A program made the position numbers and the translations under genes. The notes under the pieces are model-generated. The model had not been told where the DNA came from and did no database searches. It saw only the letters and a program-made list of their open reading frames with translations. A stretch of 25,547 bases of DNA, from NCBI GenBank assembly GCA_027576995.1, contig JANBQC010000409.1, positions 1-25,547 on the forward strand, written 5' to 3'. This document shows, piece after piece, positions 1 through 10,531 of the stretch; position 1 is the stretch's first letter; every line of letters begins with the position of its first letter. Origin of the DNA: Dimargaris cristalligena. Taxonomy: Eukaryota > Kickxellomycota > Dimargaritomycetes > Dimargaritales > Dimargaritaceae.

Positions 1-525
1 TGAGTGCAAATATAGACCAAATATTTGCATACTTAACCTTACAACAGCACCTATTTTATTACGAGCCATGGGTCTGTTCGCTTGAAACAACATATATAAT
101 ATAATAATATGCCTACCAGGTTTAGGCCTTAAGTCCAATGCCTCAGAAATAGGCGGTATAGGAGGCGACACGTCTTGCTCGACGTTTCTCTTGCCAAGCT
201 GAAGTGGGTAAAGCATGGTCCAGCTGTATGAGGCTTAACATGATATATGTTGGGGTAAACTGGCGGGAGATTAATTTTTAACCAGTAGGTTTTGATTTAT
301 CCAACGGATGCTTCGATATACAAACTGGTTGAAAATGTCACATCTTTAATTTAATAGTTGCAACACATTTTCTCATACATAAAACGTATCCTTATCCATA
401 ACGAATATGCACATTAATTTATTGTAATGAATAGGTATGTGCAAATACTAAATGGTAAACTGCTATAGATAAACAAGACAGATAAGCTAAACTAGGTGTA
501 TAAACCAATATCATTTAAAGGGTAT
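1..525. other. AT-rich 3' flank of GCN1, no gene seen
   Basis: This stretch lies beyond the GCN1 stop codon. It is clearly AT-richer than the coding DNA and has no long open frame on either strand. It holds an AATAAA on the minus strand, about 100 bases past the stop, and presumably carries the GCN1 3' UTR and cleavage site. I saw no tRNA, repeat array or second gene. A neighbouring gene could begin beyond the left edge. Confidence 0.7.
418..423 (-). terminator. Putative poly(A) signal of GCN1
   Basis: Plus-strand TTTATT reads AATAAA on the minus strand, about 103 bases after the GCN1 stop codon. Spacing and AT-rich surroundings fit a fungal 3' end signal. This is motif match only. Confidence 0.4.
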
Positions 526-3500
526 TTAGATTTTTTCGAGGCAGTCAATAGCGGCAGCGCGAACATCCGATGAAGCATCGGACTGGGCCGCCTGTAAACT
601 GGTTCGTACCGCCTCCCGCGAGGCGTCACTGATGGGGGATTGGGCACTACCGAGCACCTTAGCCAAAGCCTGGATCATGGTTACTTTCACGCTACTCTCC
701 CCCAGTTTAGTACCAGCACACAATTCGACAATGAGGGGGTCTAAGCGCGTGTGGTGGGCCACCAGGGTAGTCAGAGCTGCAACGGCCAAACGACGCACAT
801 CATACGTAGACTCCGACAGCGATTTGACAAAAGTACGCTGCAGTTGGGGGAAGAAGGGCCGCAGGAAAGTGGGGACCTTTTCCAATAGTTCGCCCAGGGT
901 GGCCAGGATGGCCGCCTTGACCTCGGGGGGGTGACGGTCGCCTACGATACGAATCAAAGGGCCGGTAATCTGGGTAACGTACGGGCGCAGGTTGGCGGCG
1001 GTGGTGTGCTTGACCAACAGGCCGATACTGATGGACGCCGCTTCGCGGGTTTCGGTCGAACCGAACATCAGGCCCTGGGTGAGCGGGGGAAGCAGAGGGG
1101 CAATACCCTTGGGCAGGTTGAAACCAGCGATGGGGCACCCATCGACGTTGTCGGACAAGGACTGCAGCGCAGCCAGGGTAGGGAGCACAAAATCTTCGGT
1201 GTCTTCCTTCGAGAACGTCTTCAATAAGGCGTCCAAAGCGGTCCAGGCGGCCTTGAGTAGTTCGGGATGCTCATCATCCTTGAACAGACCCAGCAAAGTC
1301 CGGATCCAGTCGACGGCGTAGTCGCTCAGGTCCACATCATCAGCATTAGCGCAGAGGGTCGACAACACCCAGAAGCTTTCCGTTCGGGTGGTTACGGGCT
1401 GGTCGTCACGGACGTGTTCGAACAGGAGCATCATGAGGCTATGTAGACCATCCTCATCATCGATGGAACCGACCAACGAAGCAATGGCGTCACGCAGGGC
1501 TTCCAAAGTGGCCTGGTCCGTTTCCCGCATCAGGGACGTGAGTAGGGCGGAAAGGATAGTGTTCAGACGGCGGGTAAGTGAAGCACCGGCGACGGTGACC
1601 AAAGTAGCCAGCGCGCGGGCGTTGAAGGCGCTGATGGGCTGGGCAATCAGTTTAGGCACCAGGGTGGGGAACACCGCCTGGGCTCGCACTCCGGTAATTT
1701 CACGCAGGGCTTCCAGGGCCCGGGCCGACGTAGCGGGTTCGTTGAGGGCGTTCAACAAATGGGGCACAATTTCATCGACGGCCTGGGGTCCCAGGCATTG
1801 TTGGAGCAGGTCGAAAGCGGTCGCGGCCGCCTCCCGCACCGTGGGAGCTTCGTCACACAGCGCAGTACGAAGGGCCGGGATGACGATTTCCGCGTAATCC
1901 TCGGCGTGATTGCGTCCGGTGGTACTAATCACCTCACCCAAACCGACACAGGCACCTTGGCGTACGTTCTCGGGATTGGTGGGCTCCAGACCGGCGCTGA
2001 GAATGGGCAATACGCGGTGGAGGACGGCCTCACCCAGTTTGCGAACCAGTTCACCCAGAGTACGGGCGGCAATGCGACGACGCTCTTCGTTCTCGTTGGC
2101 CAAACTGGTCATAATGATGTTCATAATCTGAGGCAGAATATCCTTGACGGTACGTGGGGTATTGCTGGCAATGGACTTCCAAATGGACGTGGTGGTCTGG
2201 CGTACCACCGCGACAGGGTCGGCCCGGGCGACGTAAAGGGATGCCAACACGGTATCCCGGCGTTCTTGACCCAAGGCTTCAACGAGACGACGGCGGCAAT
2301 CTTCTGCGCTGACATGTTCAATTTCTTCTTCGTCGTCCTCATCATCATCGTCCCCTTCGCCACCCTTGGCCTTATCATTCTTACTCTGCTGGCGCCGCTG
2401 GGCCTTGAGCGCCTTCTTCTTATTACCCGGGGCGTTCTGAGGGTTGTTGGTCTCGGCGTTGGTATTCTCTTCCAATTGCTCCATGTCGCTATCTTCATCA
2501 TCGGGATCGGGTACGTTACCCAACGCCTTCTCGGTATGGTTCCCGTCTAACCCGGTAATCTTGAAGAGCAAGTCACCGATCAACTCAACCGAACTGTTAC
2601 GGATGCGCCAATTGGCGTCGAACATACCTTCCTCCAGTTGGGGCAGCATTAGGCTGATGGCCTCCTTGACGAAGTTATGAATCACGATTTGACCCGCGCG
2701 CAGGGAAGCGTCACGCACATATTCGGATTCGTCGGCCAAACCGCGCACAATGGGCGTCAGAATATCGGGCAAATAGGTCTGGAAACGGGTTCCGAAGGTC
2801 AGGGGCAGGTAAATCAGCAACGACATGTATCCTTCGCGGACGTTGACCTTGGCGTGGGTGGTATTGGCCACAATCTCGGGCAGAAGGGCCGTCATGCGAT
2901 CGATACCCAAGCCAGCCAGGATTTCGCTCAACCCCTGGGCCGCACCCGACCGCTCCATGTTGCTGACTGGTTCGCTGAGGGTACGCATGAGCTCTTCGAC
3001 CAAATCGCTGAAATAAGTCTCGCCCAGGTTTTCCACCAACAGACCGAGGGCCTTGGAGGAAGTGGAGCGGGTCTCGGGTACGGGGTCCGCCAAGACGTTA
3101 CGGAGCTGGGGCACAAGGGTAGGAATGTAGGGCACCAGGTCATTGTGGTCGGCCAGGGACACCATACTGCCGATAATCTGGGCAGACTGGCGTTTGGTGA
3201 CGGTACTACGCTCACGCAGACCACGCTGTAGAATGGGGACGATTAAAGCGAGGGAAGGCGCATCGATGTAATGGACAAAAGCGGTATTGAGTAGACCGGC
3301 GAGGGCGGGTTGGGTGGCGGTGTTGGGGTTGATCAGACCACGCAGCAGGCGGGGTACCAGTTCGAGAATCTCGGGGTTGCTAATGACCTTGCCGAAGCTG
3401 TCAAAGGCCCCTTCGGCCGATTCCTGGACGCGGTGGTGGGAATCCGCCAGTACTTCCACCAACCGGGGGATAATCAACGGCAAGCTAATGGATAGTTGTT

Positions 3501-6500
3501 CGGGGGCACAGTAAGCCATACTGCTCAGAATATCGATGGAACCCACCTTGGTACGCCACAGGTCCTCGCGCAGACCCCGCAGGAGGGACGGCAGGATTAG
3601 GCGGACCCCATGGTTGCTAATACTAGCCATGATAGTCTGACTGGCCTCACTGGCGGCCTCCCGAATCTCGTTTTGGCCGTCACTGAAGCAGGTGAGTAAT
3701 TGGGGGATCAGCTGAATGGCATAGGGTTCGAAAAGGGGGCCCAGGAGGGCCGAGAGCAGCTCAATAGCGAGCAGAGCACCCTGCTTACGGATCCACTGCT
3801 TAGCCTCCAGGCTAGCGTGAATCTCAGCCACCACCTTGTATTCCCAGAGGGCTCGGATACCCTTGCCCTTAACGATACCCGCGACACCATAGGCGGCACC
3901 ACGCCGCCGGGCGTAAGGCGAACCCGTGTACATGGTCTCCTGGAGCTGGGTAAGCCAGTCGGGGACCCGCTGGCCCTGGTCGCGAACCAGAGCGGCCAGG
4001 CATTGGGCCACGGCTTTTTGGACCAGTTCAGAGGGAGTGGCCAGAGTATCCATGAGTTTCTCCACGGACTGGATGACGCGGCGGTCCTTGGGGGACAGGA
4101 AACAGGCGAGTCGACCGTACATGATCACCACGCTCTCGCGGATTTGATCATGGCCGCTCCTCTTGGTGCGGTCCAGTTGGAGGTAACGGTCAAAGAGGCC
4201 AAAAACAAGGTCGGCGTTCTTGGCACCATGCAGTTCAATAGCACGCAGACCCGTCTGCAGCATTTGGTCGCGCACAGCGGCGTGACGGTCACCGAGTGCC
4301 TCCTTGGTAATCAAAAACTCCATCAGGTCACGTAGGCAACGGTGATCACCTAGACTCGGGGCTACATCGTAGAGACACACACCCAGGGCCTGGCGGGCCA
4401 ACCAGGGGTCGGTCTTGCCCAACGAGGCTTTAATCACCATGCCGAATTCGTCGTACTGGGGTTTAATGGGCGCGGCCAATTCGCTGTACCAGGCGTACAG
4501 GCGATTGAGGGGCTCGGTCAGAGGCGAAGGGGGGATGGGTTTACCCTTTTCGGCATCTGAGGCGGTGGCAGCGACCTGATTGAGGGCGGCTGCAAGTGCG
4601 TGGGCCGCAGCGGTTTGGATGACCGGTACGCTGTGGTTCAGCAAGGGCTGAAGTTGGTCCATGTAGGTCTGAGCCGGTACTTCCATCACGCTATCGATCC
4701 AGATCTGGTCGGCCAAGGGACGGTTGGCCGGGTCACTGTCGAACCGAGCGACCCAAACTTCGGGGGAAAAGTCGATCATGGTGAGGTCCAGAGCATCCAG
4801 GGCCTGCAATACGGTTTGGCGAACCAGGGCGTCGCTCGAATACAGCCCATCGATCAGGGCCGTCCGTTCGGCGGCGGTACTGTTCTCGGCCTGACCCATC
4901 CCTTCGGTCAAAGTCAACAAGGTCATCTTGGCCTGCTTAACCAACTTGGGGCAGTGCTGCATCAAATGCAACAAACTCACCAACACTTCGCGCCGGGGCG
5001 CTTCCGGGAGGGGAGCCAGACTTGGCACATGGGCGGTGAGGAGGTTGGCACATAACATAAGCTGTTCGGCTACAGGGTCGGCCTTCTGGTATTCTGCGTC
5101 CTCTTCCTTACCGCTGGGGTGGGCGACTTGTCTTTCGCCGTAGCCGAGGGCCTCGACCACCGGCTGGATGAGGGCGTAGACGAAAGTAAACGTCGAGGTA
5201 CCGTAGGGGCGTTGGGCCACCTGGAAGTAAATCCGGTAGAACAGGCGGAGCACCAAGGCGCCTAGGGGCTCCTGTTGCCAAGCCGGTGACACGCCGGGGA
5301 TAGAACGGGCCCGTAAAATACCTATGGTCAACTGAGTCCGCAGCAAGCCCAGACGGGGACTGAGACAGGCGGCCAAATGGTGGAGCGTCTGGACCCCCAA
5401 AGTACCCACCAGGGGGTTAACCAGGGGCAGGATGGCGCGGTCGGTCAAGAGAAGGGCGCGAAGAATGGGCACCATCAAATGCTGGATGGGCTGGTCCTCA
5501 ATATCCACGGAACCGGACTGCATTTCATACACCAGGGAGGCCCGGAGTTGGACCAAAGAAGCCTGCGCCATGGCCGTGATTAGATCGAGGCACCGGCGGA
5601 GGATAGCGTAGCTCGTCTGCACCCGGACCCGGATACCGGACTCCTTGCGAAGCTGGCTAGTCACCAGGGCCTGTTCATCCTTGCTCAAGGCCGCGGATTT
5701 GGCCGGGGTGGCCGACTTGTGGCGGCGACCGAGAATATCGACCACCGGTTCGACATCGTTGGCTGGGGTGCACCAGATTTCGATATCGGTGGGAGTGAGG
5801 GCACCCAAGGCCACGGGGCTGTCGGCGTGGGGGTCCACCTTGGTGGTGGGGTAAGTGGCGAGAGTAAGGTCACCTAAGCGTTGGCTAATGGTCGACCAGA
5901 GGAGAGGGAGGTAGGTCTCGGCATCAATGAAGCAGAGGGTCCCAATGGTAGCCAACCCGGCATCGTAGAACCCCCGGGAAGCGGTGGCTGCCACTTCAAC
6001 AGAGGTCGCCGGGTTAGCGGAGGCAGAGGATGGGGCGGAGCTACCGCTCGCCTTGGAAGTAGATTCGGCCTTGGCCACAGCGGGTGATTTACCCGATTTC
6101 ACGCCCAGGGCGGCCGCGTTCATCTTTTTGATGGGGGCCTTCTTACCCATGTTAGCGAAGAGCAAGCTCGGGTCATTCTTATCGACCCCCTTCTTGGAGC
6201 CCGATTTAGTTGCACTCGCCGGTCCGGTACTAGCGGGGGCTTTCGTGGGGCCGACTTTCGGGGCGGGTCCCTTAGCGGGGACTTCAGCGACCGGCTTGCT
6301 CGACGGGGTCGCAGGGGCCGGGGTTGTACGTTCGAGAGAGCTAAAGATACACCGGGTTAGGGGCACTCGATACTCTGCCGCAAAGGCGGCTGGATCCAGT
6401 CCGCAGCTTTGCACCAAGGTGATCCACATGCCGGTGAACCGCTCGTTGCTCCGGCTTTCGGGAATAGACCACCAAGGGACATGGCCGCCGGGTAGGGCGG

Positions 6501-9500
6501 CGCCAGCCCAGTAAGAGGCGTCGCAAGGACCAATGAAAGGATTGACCACCGTCCCCTCCTTCGTATCCTCCTTAGGCGCCGGAGTAGCGGCGGCGATGAG
6601 CCAGTGCGCATAAGGCGAAATCCGACTAATAGTGCAAACTAAGGGGTGATGCGCCAACTGGGCAATGTCACAAAGGACCTGCCCTAACCCGGCCTCGATG
6701 GTTGTGGATGGGGTGTGGTGCACCAGGGCCTTGTACTGTGCGAATAAAGCCTCCAGAACAGCGTAGAACTGGGTTGACCAGCCCTCCCGCTGAGCCTGGA
6801 CCGACTTGAAGTAGGCCTCCAGTTGGCCAAACTTGGAATCCGCAGGATCGGCATGTTTAATGGCCGCGGCCGTAGAAACCGATTGCTCATCCAACACCTC
6901 CTGCTCCCGGGCGGCCAACCAGCCCTCTAAGGCCGGCTGCAGAACCTTCACCAGCACCAGGGGGTCAGTCTGCTGGCTTAATTCACGCAAGGTGGAAAGC
7001 GCCAGGAAACGGAACGAACGCTGGGTGGGGTGGAAAGCGAAGAAGACCAGTAGCCGGCCTACAGCGTGGGCCGCCTCCGCGGGCCCCGACAGCACGATAA
7101 GGTCGTCCGCGTCGGGACGGTCGATGGGAGTCGTCGAATCCAGGGACCGCCGCTGGCACTTCAAGTCAGCGGTCACCCAGGTCCAACTACTACGCACAGC
7201 CCGCATTAACCAGAGGACATCCGCTGACTGAGACAGTTTGGTGTAAATCTTTTCGCTCAGAATGGACGGGGTTTTTGGAGAGCTCTTACCAAACAGGGCC
7301 TGGACCCATGGGTCGGCGCGGGCTGCCCAGGGCCACGTACCGGCGGTATAAGCCGACAGGGTGTTGGCCACGGTAGCGGCGACGTAGCCCTCCAATGGCC
7401 CGGCGGCGTAGGTAAGGGGGGCCGCCAGGAGTTTTTTGGTGATAGTGGGGAGGGCTTTCCAGATGGGGTCCTGGAGAGTAGCCTGAAGAATGGCTTTATT
7501 GCCGGCTTCTCGTTGGGGGTTGGCCCACTGGTGGCCCCACCAGGTCAGGTCACCAACGGTTTGGGCCCACTGCCGCCGTAAATCGGGTTTATCAGCTTTA
7601 GTCCATGAGTTCGTCCAAAATGCGGCAGCAGCCTTCCACCAACCGGCAAGTTCCTTCTGGACGCTTTCCTCCATGGCCGACCACCCGGCCAGGCAGGCCA
7701 GAGCATGGGCCGTGTAACACGATAGCCCGGCCACGATGGCGCTTTCCTGGGACTCCTTGGGCAGATACGCTTCAATGGCTCGGACCAGATCAAACGAAGT
7801 ACGAACGGACGCGACGGCCAATGCGGAGCCATCATTACTCAGGGGGGTTTTTTTACCAGCGGGGGCGTACTTGCCCGATGTGGGCAAAGCGGTGCCGGGG
7901 GCGGAATCGCGGGCCCAGAGGGCCAGGGTGGCCCATAGGATAGTCTTTTGATCGGCGCTCACGGTCTTATCTTGGGTGAGGGTGCGGGTTAGCTGAGCCA
8001 CCCATTGGGCAGCACCCCGGGGACACCGGGCAAAATCGCAGGTTAGGGCGGCGCACCGCACCCATAGACCGCGGGTCGCCGCCTTGGTGGTTCGCATCTG
8101 ATTAAGAAGGGCCTGGCCCAGCTTATCAGTCCCAACTTGGATCTTAAATTCCGCGGATGCTGTATCCGCTGTTTCGGGCAGACCCACCCAGAGGTACGAT
8201 GGATCGAAGGGTAGGAAGGGCAGGACAGCGGCCAGCATGGGCAGTACGGTATCGGGGGCGCGGAGCAGGATCTTTTCCCATACCGGGAAGAGGTGACTGG
8301 CCAGGTCTTCGGGATTGAGCAGACGCCAAAAGTCAGCCGTGAGGGCCAAGACGGGGACAGCCACGGATGACTTGCCCGTAAAGATACACTGGGTCAAATA
8401 AGTCACACCATAGGGCCGGTACTTGGCCATCAAGTCATCGATGGCGGCCTGGAGCTTGGGCTTCTTGTTACGGGCCAGCGAGCTGGTCAAACAGGCGGCC
8501 AGGGCGAGGGAGGCCGGTCGCAGTCCCGAACTGACCGACGGCAGAGACTCTGACAAAGTGGTCTGACCGAGTATTACCAGAGAGAACAGGGAATCCCAGG
8601 AAGCCGGACGCGAGCGAATCCAGCGCCATACCGCACTCTCGGTGGCCTGGACTAACCCGCGCTTGCTGGCGTAGTGGTGGTTATACCGGTAAGAATCGGC
8701 GGTCTCGTCGGTAGTTGACCGTAGCGTGGGGTTAAACTCGGGTAGTAGCTTGAGGGCAGCGTTGGCGGTGGCCAATGGATCGCCGCTGTGGGCCACGGGG
8801 GCGGCCGGAAGGTTGGGGCGACGGGGGGTGAAATAAGCGGGATCCTGACCCCCGGCCACCACCCCATACAGAAGACCCATCAACAAGCGAGTACCGACGG
8901 ACCACATATCATGAAGCACCGCCCGAGCGGGAGCGAGCTCGGCGGATTCGACGAATAAATGATCGGCCAAACTATCCAACACCACCAGACACCATTGTAG
9001 CAGCACCGAGCGGTGGGCCGCGGGGGCTTTGGCTACACATACTTCCGAAGTCGACGGTGGTGGGGTAGAAAGGGCCGACAGCCAGCCGGGCGTGACCGGG
9101 AACTTGCGGGACTCGGCCTCGCGGCCGGTGGCACTCAGGGCCGCGGGTAAGAACTGTAGACTGGTGATTCCCATGTCGCAGTGCTGGGCCTCGGCGGCCT
9201 GCTGGCACAAATAAACCAAAGTGAAAGCGATAGTGGGAATGGGTTGGCAGGCGGTGAGGGCGACTTTACCGGTATCTAGCAGGGACCGGCTGAGCTGACG
9301 ATCTACGGCACTGTTCTGGGCGTGGGTATCGATCAGAGCCCGCATAAAGCGACCGGCCACAGCGGAGTTGGGCCGATCCCCGTCGGCGGGGGAGGACTGG
9401 GCGCCGGCGTCGGTCGGGAGCGGGGTGCGCTTGGCTACCAACCGGAGTTTGGGGAGGAGTTCCTCGGCGATGAACTCATGGCGGTCGACTAGGGGGCCGG

Positions 9501-9594
9501 TGGCGATGCGGGAGCGGGCGGTGACATTCAGCCACTGGTCCCAGTCAAAGGAGGTGGTCGTGGAAGCGGAGGTGGATAGCTCTGGGGACTCCAT
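526..9594 (-). CDS. GCN1: GCN1, ribosome-associated activator of the Gcn2 kinase
   Basis: Gcn1 is a giant HEAT-repeat protein that binds translating, especially collided, ribosomes and recruits the RWD domain of Gcn2, so that uncharged tRNA triggers eIF2alpha phosphorylation. The product has 3022 residues; yeast and human proteins have about 2670. HEAT repeats fill most of it. The best conserved block is about residues 1945-2130 (the eEF3-like HEAT region, with LFEPYAIQLIPQLL). From about 2440 on lies the Gcn2-RWD-binding part, with SNTPRTVKDILP, RRRIAARTLGELVRKLGE and VREAAATAF, as in animal and yeast Gcn1. Two low-complexity stretches stand out: an Ala/Pro/Lys/Ser linker at about 1095-1200, and a strongly acidic then basic insert at about 2360-2431, just before the RWD-binding part. 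The start has an ideal context (ACCATGG), and an in-frame TGA lies two codons upstream, so the ORF cannot extend without an intron. The gene is one uninterrupted exon of 9 kb. The family call is secure; exact domain limits are estimates. Confidence 0.97.
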   Translation of the reverse strand: MESPELSTSASTTTSFDWDQWLNVTARSRIATGPLVDRHEFIAEELLPKLRLVAKRTPLPTDAGAQSSPADGDRPNSAVAGRFMRALIDTHAQNSAVDRQLSRSLLDTGKVALTACQPIPTIAFTLVYLCQQAAEAQHCDMGITSLQFLPAALSATGREAESRKFPVTPGWLSALSTPPPSTSEVCVAKAPAAHRSVLLQWCLVVLDSLADHLFVESAELAPARAVLHDMWSVGTRLLMGLLYGVVAGGQDPAYFTPRRPNLPAAPVAHSGDPLATANAALKLLPEFNPTLRSTTDETADSYRYNHHYASKRGLVQATESAVWRWIRSRPASWDSLFSLVILGQTTLSESLPSVSSGLRPASLALAACLTSSLARNKKPKLQAAIDDLMAKYRPYGVTYLTQCIFTGKSSVAVPVLALTADFWRLLNPEDLASHLFPVWEKILLRAPDTVLPMLAAVLPFLPFDPSYLWVGLPETADTASAEFKIQVGTDKLGQALLNQMRTTKAATRGLWVRCAALTCDFARCPRGAAQWVAQLTRTLTQDKTVSADQKTILWATLALWARDSAPGTALPTSGKYAPAGKKTPLSNDGSALAVASVRTSFDLVRAIEAYLPKESQESAIVAGLSCYTAHALACLAGWSAMEESVQKELAGWWKAAAAFWTNSWTKADKPDLRRQWAQTVGDLTWWGHQWANPQREAGNKAILQATLQDPIWKALPTITKKLLAAPLTYAAGPLEGYVAATVANTLSAYTAGTWPWAARADPWVQALFGKSSPKTPSILSEKIYTKLSQSADVLWLMRAVRSSWTWVTADLKCQRRSLDSTTPIDRPDADDLIVLSGPAEAAHAVGRLLVFFAFHPTQRSFRFLALSTLRELSQQTDPLVLVKVLQPALEGWLAAREQEVLDEQSVSTAAAIKHADPADSKFGQLEAYFKSVQAQREGWSTQFYAVLEALFAQYKALVHHTPSTTIEAGLGQVLCDIAQLAHHPLVCTISRISPYAHWLIAAATPAPKEDTKEGTVVNPFIGPCDASYWAGAALPGGHVPWWSIPESRSNERFTGMWITLVQSCGLDPAAFAAEYRVPLTRCIFSSLERTTPAPATPSSKPVAEVPAKGPAPKVGPTKAPASTGPASATKSGSKKGVDKNDPSLLFANMGKKAPIKKMNAAALGVKSGKSPAVAKAESTSKASGSSAPSSASANPATSVEVAATASRGFYDAGLATIGTLCFIDAETYLPLLWSTISQRLGDLTLATYPTTKVDPHADSPVALGALTPTDIEIWCTPANDVEPVVDILGRRHKSATPAKSAALSKDEQALVTSQLRKESGIRVRVQTSYAILRRCLDLITAMAQASLVQLRASLVYEMQSGSVDIEDQPIQHLMVPILRALLLTDRAILPLVNPLVGTLGVQTLHHLAACLSPRLGLLRTQLTIGILRARSIPGVSPAWQQEPLGALVLRLFYRIYFQVAQRPYGTSTFTFVYALIQPVVEALGYGERQVAHPSGKEEDAEYQKADPVAEQLMLCANLLTAHVPSLAPLPEAPRREVLVSLLHLMQHCPKLVKQAKMTLLTLTEGMGQAENSTAAERTALIDGLYSSDALVRQTVLQALDALDLTMIDFSPEVWVARFDSDPANRPLADQIWIDSVMEVPAQTYMDQLQPLLNHSVPVIQTAAAHALAAALNQVAATASDAEKGKPIPPSPLTEPLNRLYAWYSELAAPIKPQYDEFGMVIKASLGKTDPWLARQALGVCLYDVAPSLGDHRCLRDLMEFLITKEALGDRHAAVRDQMLQTGLRAIELHGAKNADLVFGLFDRYLQLDRTKRSGHDQIRESVVIMYGRLACFLSPKDRRVIQSVEKLMDTLATPSELVQKAVAQCLAALVRDQGQRVPDWLTQLQETMYTGSPYARRRGAAYGVAGIVKGKGIRALWEYKVVAEIHASLEAKQWIRKQGALLAIELLSALLGPLFEPYAIQLIPQLLTCFSDGQNEIREAASEASQTIMASISNHGVRLILPSLLRGLREDLWRTKVGSIDILSSMAYCAPEQLSISLPLIIPRLVEVLADSHHRVQESAEGAFDSFGKVISNPEILELVPRLLRGLINPNTATQPALAGLLNTAFVHYIDAPSLALIVPILQRGLRERSTVTKRQSAQIIGSMVSLADHNDLVPYIPTLVPQLRNVLADPVPETRSTSSKALGLLVENLGETYFSDLVEELMRTLSEPVSNMERSGAAQGLSEILAGLGIDRMTALLPEIVANTTHAKVNVREGYMSLLIYLPLTFGTRFQTYLPDILTPIVRGLADESEYVRDASLRAGQIVIHNFVKEAISLMLPQLEEGMFDANWRIRNSSVELIGDLLFKITGLDGNHTEKALGNVPDPDDEDSDMEQLEENTNAETNNPQNAPGNKKKALKAQRRQQSKNDKAKGGEGDDDDEDDEEEIEHVSAEDCRRRLVEALGQERRDTVLASLYVARADPVAVVRQTTTSIWKSIASNTPRTVKDILPQIMNIIMTSLANENEERRRIAARTLGELVRKLGEAVLHRVLPILSAGLEPTNPENVRQGACVGLGEVISTTGRNHAEDYAEIVIPALRTALCDEAPTVREAAATAFDLLQQCLGPQAVDEIVPHLLNALNEPATSARALEALREITGVRAQAVFPTLVPKLIAQPISAFNARALATLVTVAGASLTRRLNTILSALLTSLMRETDQATLEALRDAIASLVGSIDDEDGLHSLMMLLFEHVRDDQPVTTRTESFWVLSTLCANADDVDLSDYAVDWIRTLLGLFKDDEHPELLKAAWTALDALLKTFSKEDTEDFVLPTLAALQSLSDNVDGCPIAGFNLPKGIAPLLPPLTQGLMFGSTETREAASISIGLLVKHTTAANLRPYVTQITGPLIRIVGDRHPPEVKAAILATLGELLEKVPTFLRPFFPQLQRTFVKSLSESTYDVRRLAVAALTTLVAHHTRLDPLIVELCAGTKLGESSVKVTMIQALAKVLGSAQSPISDASREAVRTSLQAAQSDASSDVRAAAIDCLEKI

Positions 9595-10531
9595 GGTTCA
9601 GGTGAATTGGGTGGGGGGGGAGTCCAAAAAATAAACAGCGCCCAAGTGGCCTATTTTCGTATGAAATAGTAGGAGAATCGAGACGGGCCGAAAAGACAGG
9701 AGAGCGTAGACTGACTGAATAAGGGGGCCGATAGATGAGAAGGGTGGAGGGTGAAAAGAACGGATTGGAGACAACGACGACGCCGCTGTCACTTATGCGC
9801 CAACTGGCCCGAATCCGCCGAGGGGGATCTATTTCCCCTCCCCCCCACAGACTAAACGGGCTGCTATACTCGGCTCGCTAACTGCTGCCGGGGCTTTTTT
9901 TCACTGGCCGTGGACTCTATGTGGCCTCCCAATTCTAACCTGGATGGTACATTATACTTGACCCTTGGGTGCATAGAGTCCCACTGCTGCAGCTATGGGT
10001 TGATTTCTCTATCCACACAATAGTAGTAGTATAGTAGTATACTTGTGGTTCGTTAATGCGCTGACATTTTCCATTGACGCCATCACTAGCTGCTGCGCAA
10101 GGTAAACGCTTGGCTACATCGCCAGGAAACTGTTAGCACCGAACGCACGTCAACGTGGCAGTATGCTATTCGCTATATTAAACGGCCCTTCATTTGACCA
10201 AGACAGTTCCGGCTGAAGAAGGTATGACTGCCGTATTGCGTAACGGTAATCAAACTAGCTTATTTAGACCATTTAATAATTTACGCAACGCTGTGCCATT
10301 TACGGGATGGGCCTGTGGTCTGTAATGAACTGGGACGGTTTGACTACGCGAGAACCACAGAGATAATGATTGACCGAGGCTCTATTTGGCCTTCCCCTTG
10401 ATCCTCCCACCCCACTGACTGAAACCCCCTATAAAACTGCACAACTCATAATACCGCACACCCCTCGACTCTGGTTACAGGATATATACTCTTCTCGATA
10501 ACACCCGTTCATTTTGGTCAGTTGCTTAATC
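9595..10531. promoter_or_regulatory. Divergent promoter region between GCN1 and the methyltransferase
   Basis: Both genes point away from this 937-base spacer. On the GCN1 side the transcribed strand is pyrimidine-rich and has no ATG in the first roughly 370 bases, so no upstream ORF is expected. A CCAAT lies on the minus strand at 9764-9768 and another on the plus strand at 9929-9933. A G8 run sits at 9611-9618, and a short TAG-type microsatellite at about 10020-10041. On the methyltransferase side there is a TATA box at 10430-10436. No coding frame or RNA gene was found. Confidence 0.6.
10430..10436 (+). promoter_or_regulatory. TATA box of the methyltransferase gene
   Basis: TATAAAA sits 96 bases upstream of the methyltransferase ATG, after a C-rich stretch. 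There is no ATG between it and the start codon. Spacing suits a fungal core promoter. Motif-based call. Confidence 0.5.

Noticed and set aside
800..9214. Many open frames of 60-260 codons on both strands across the GCN1 region
   Set aside because: They are shadows of the GC-rich GCN1 reading frame; none has recognisable protein features and GCN1 explains the whole stretch.
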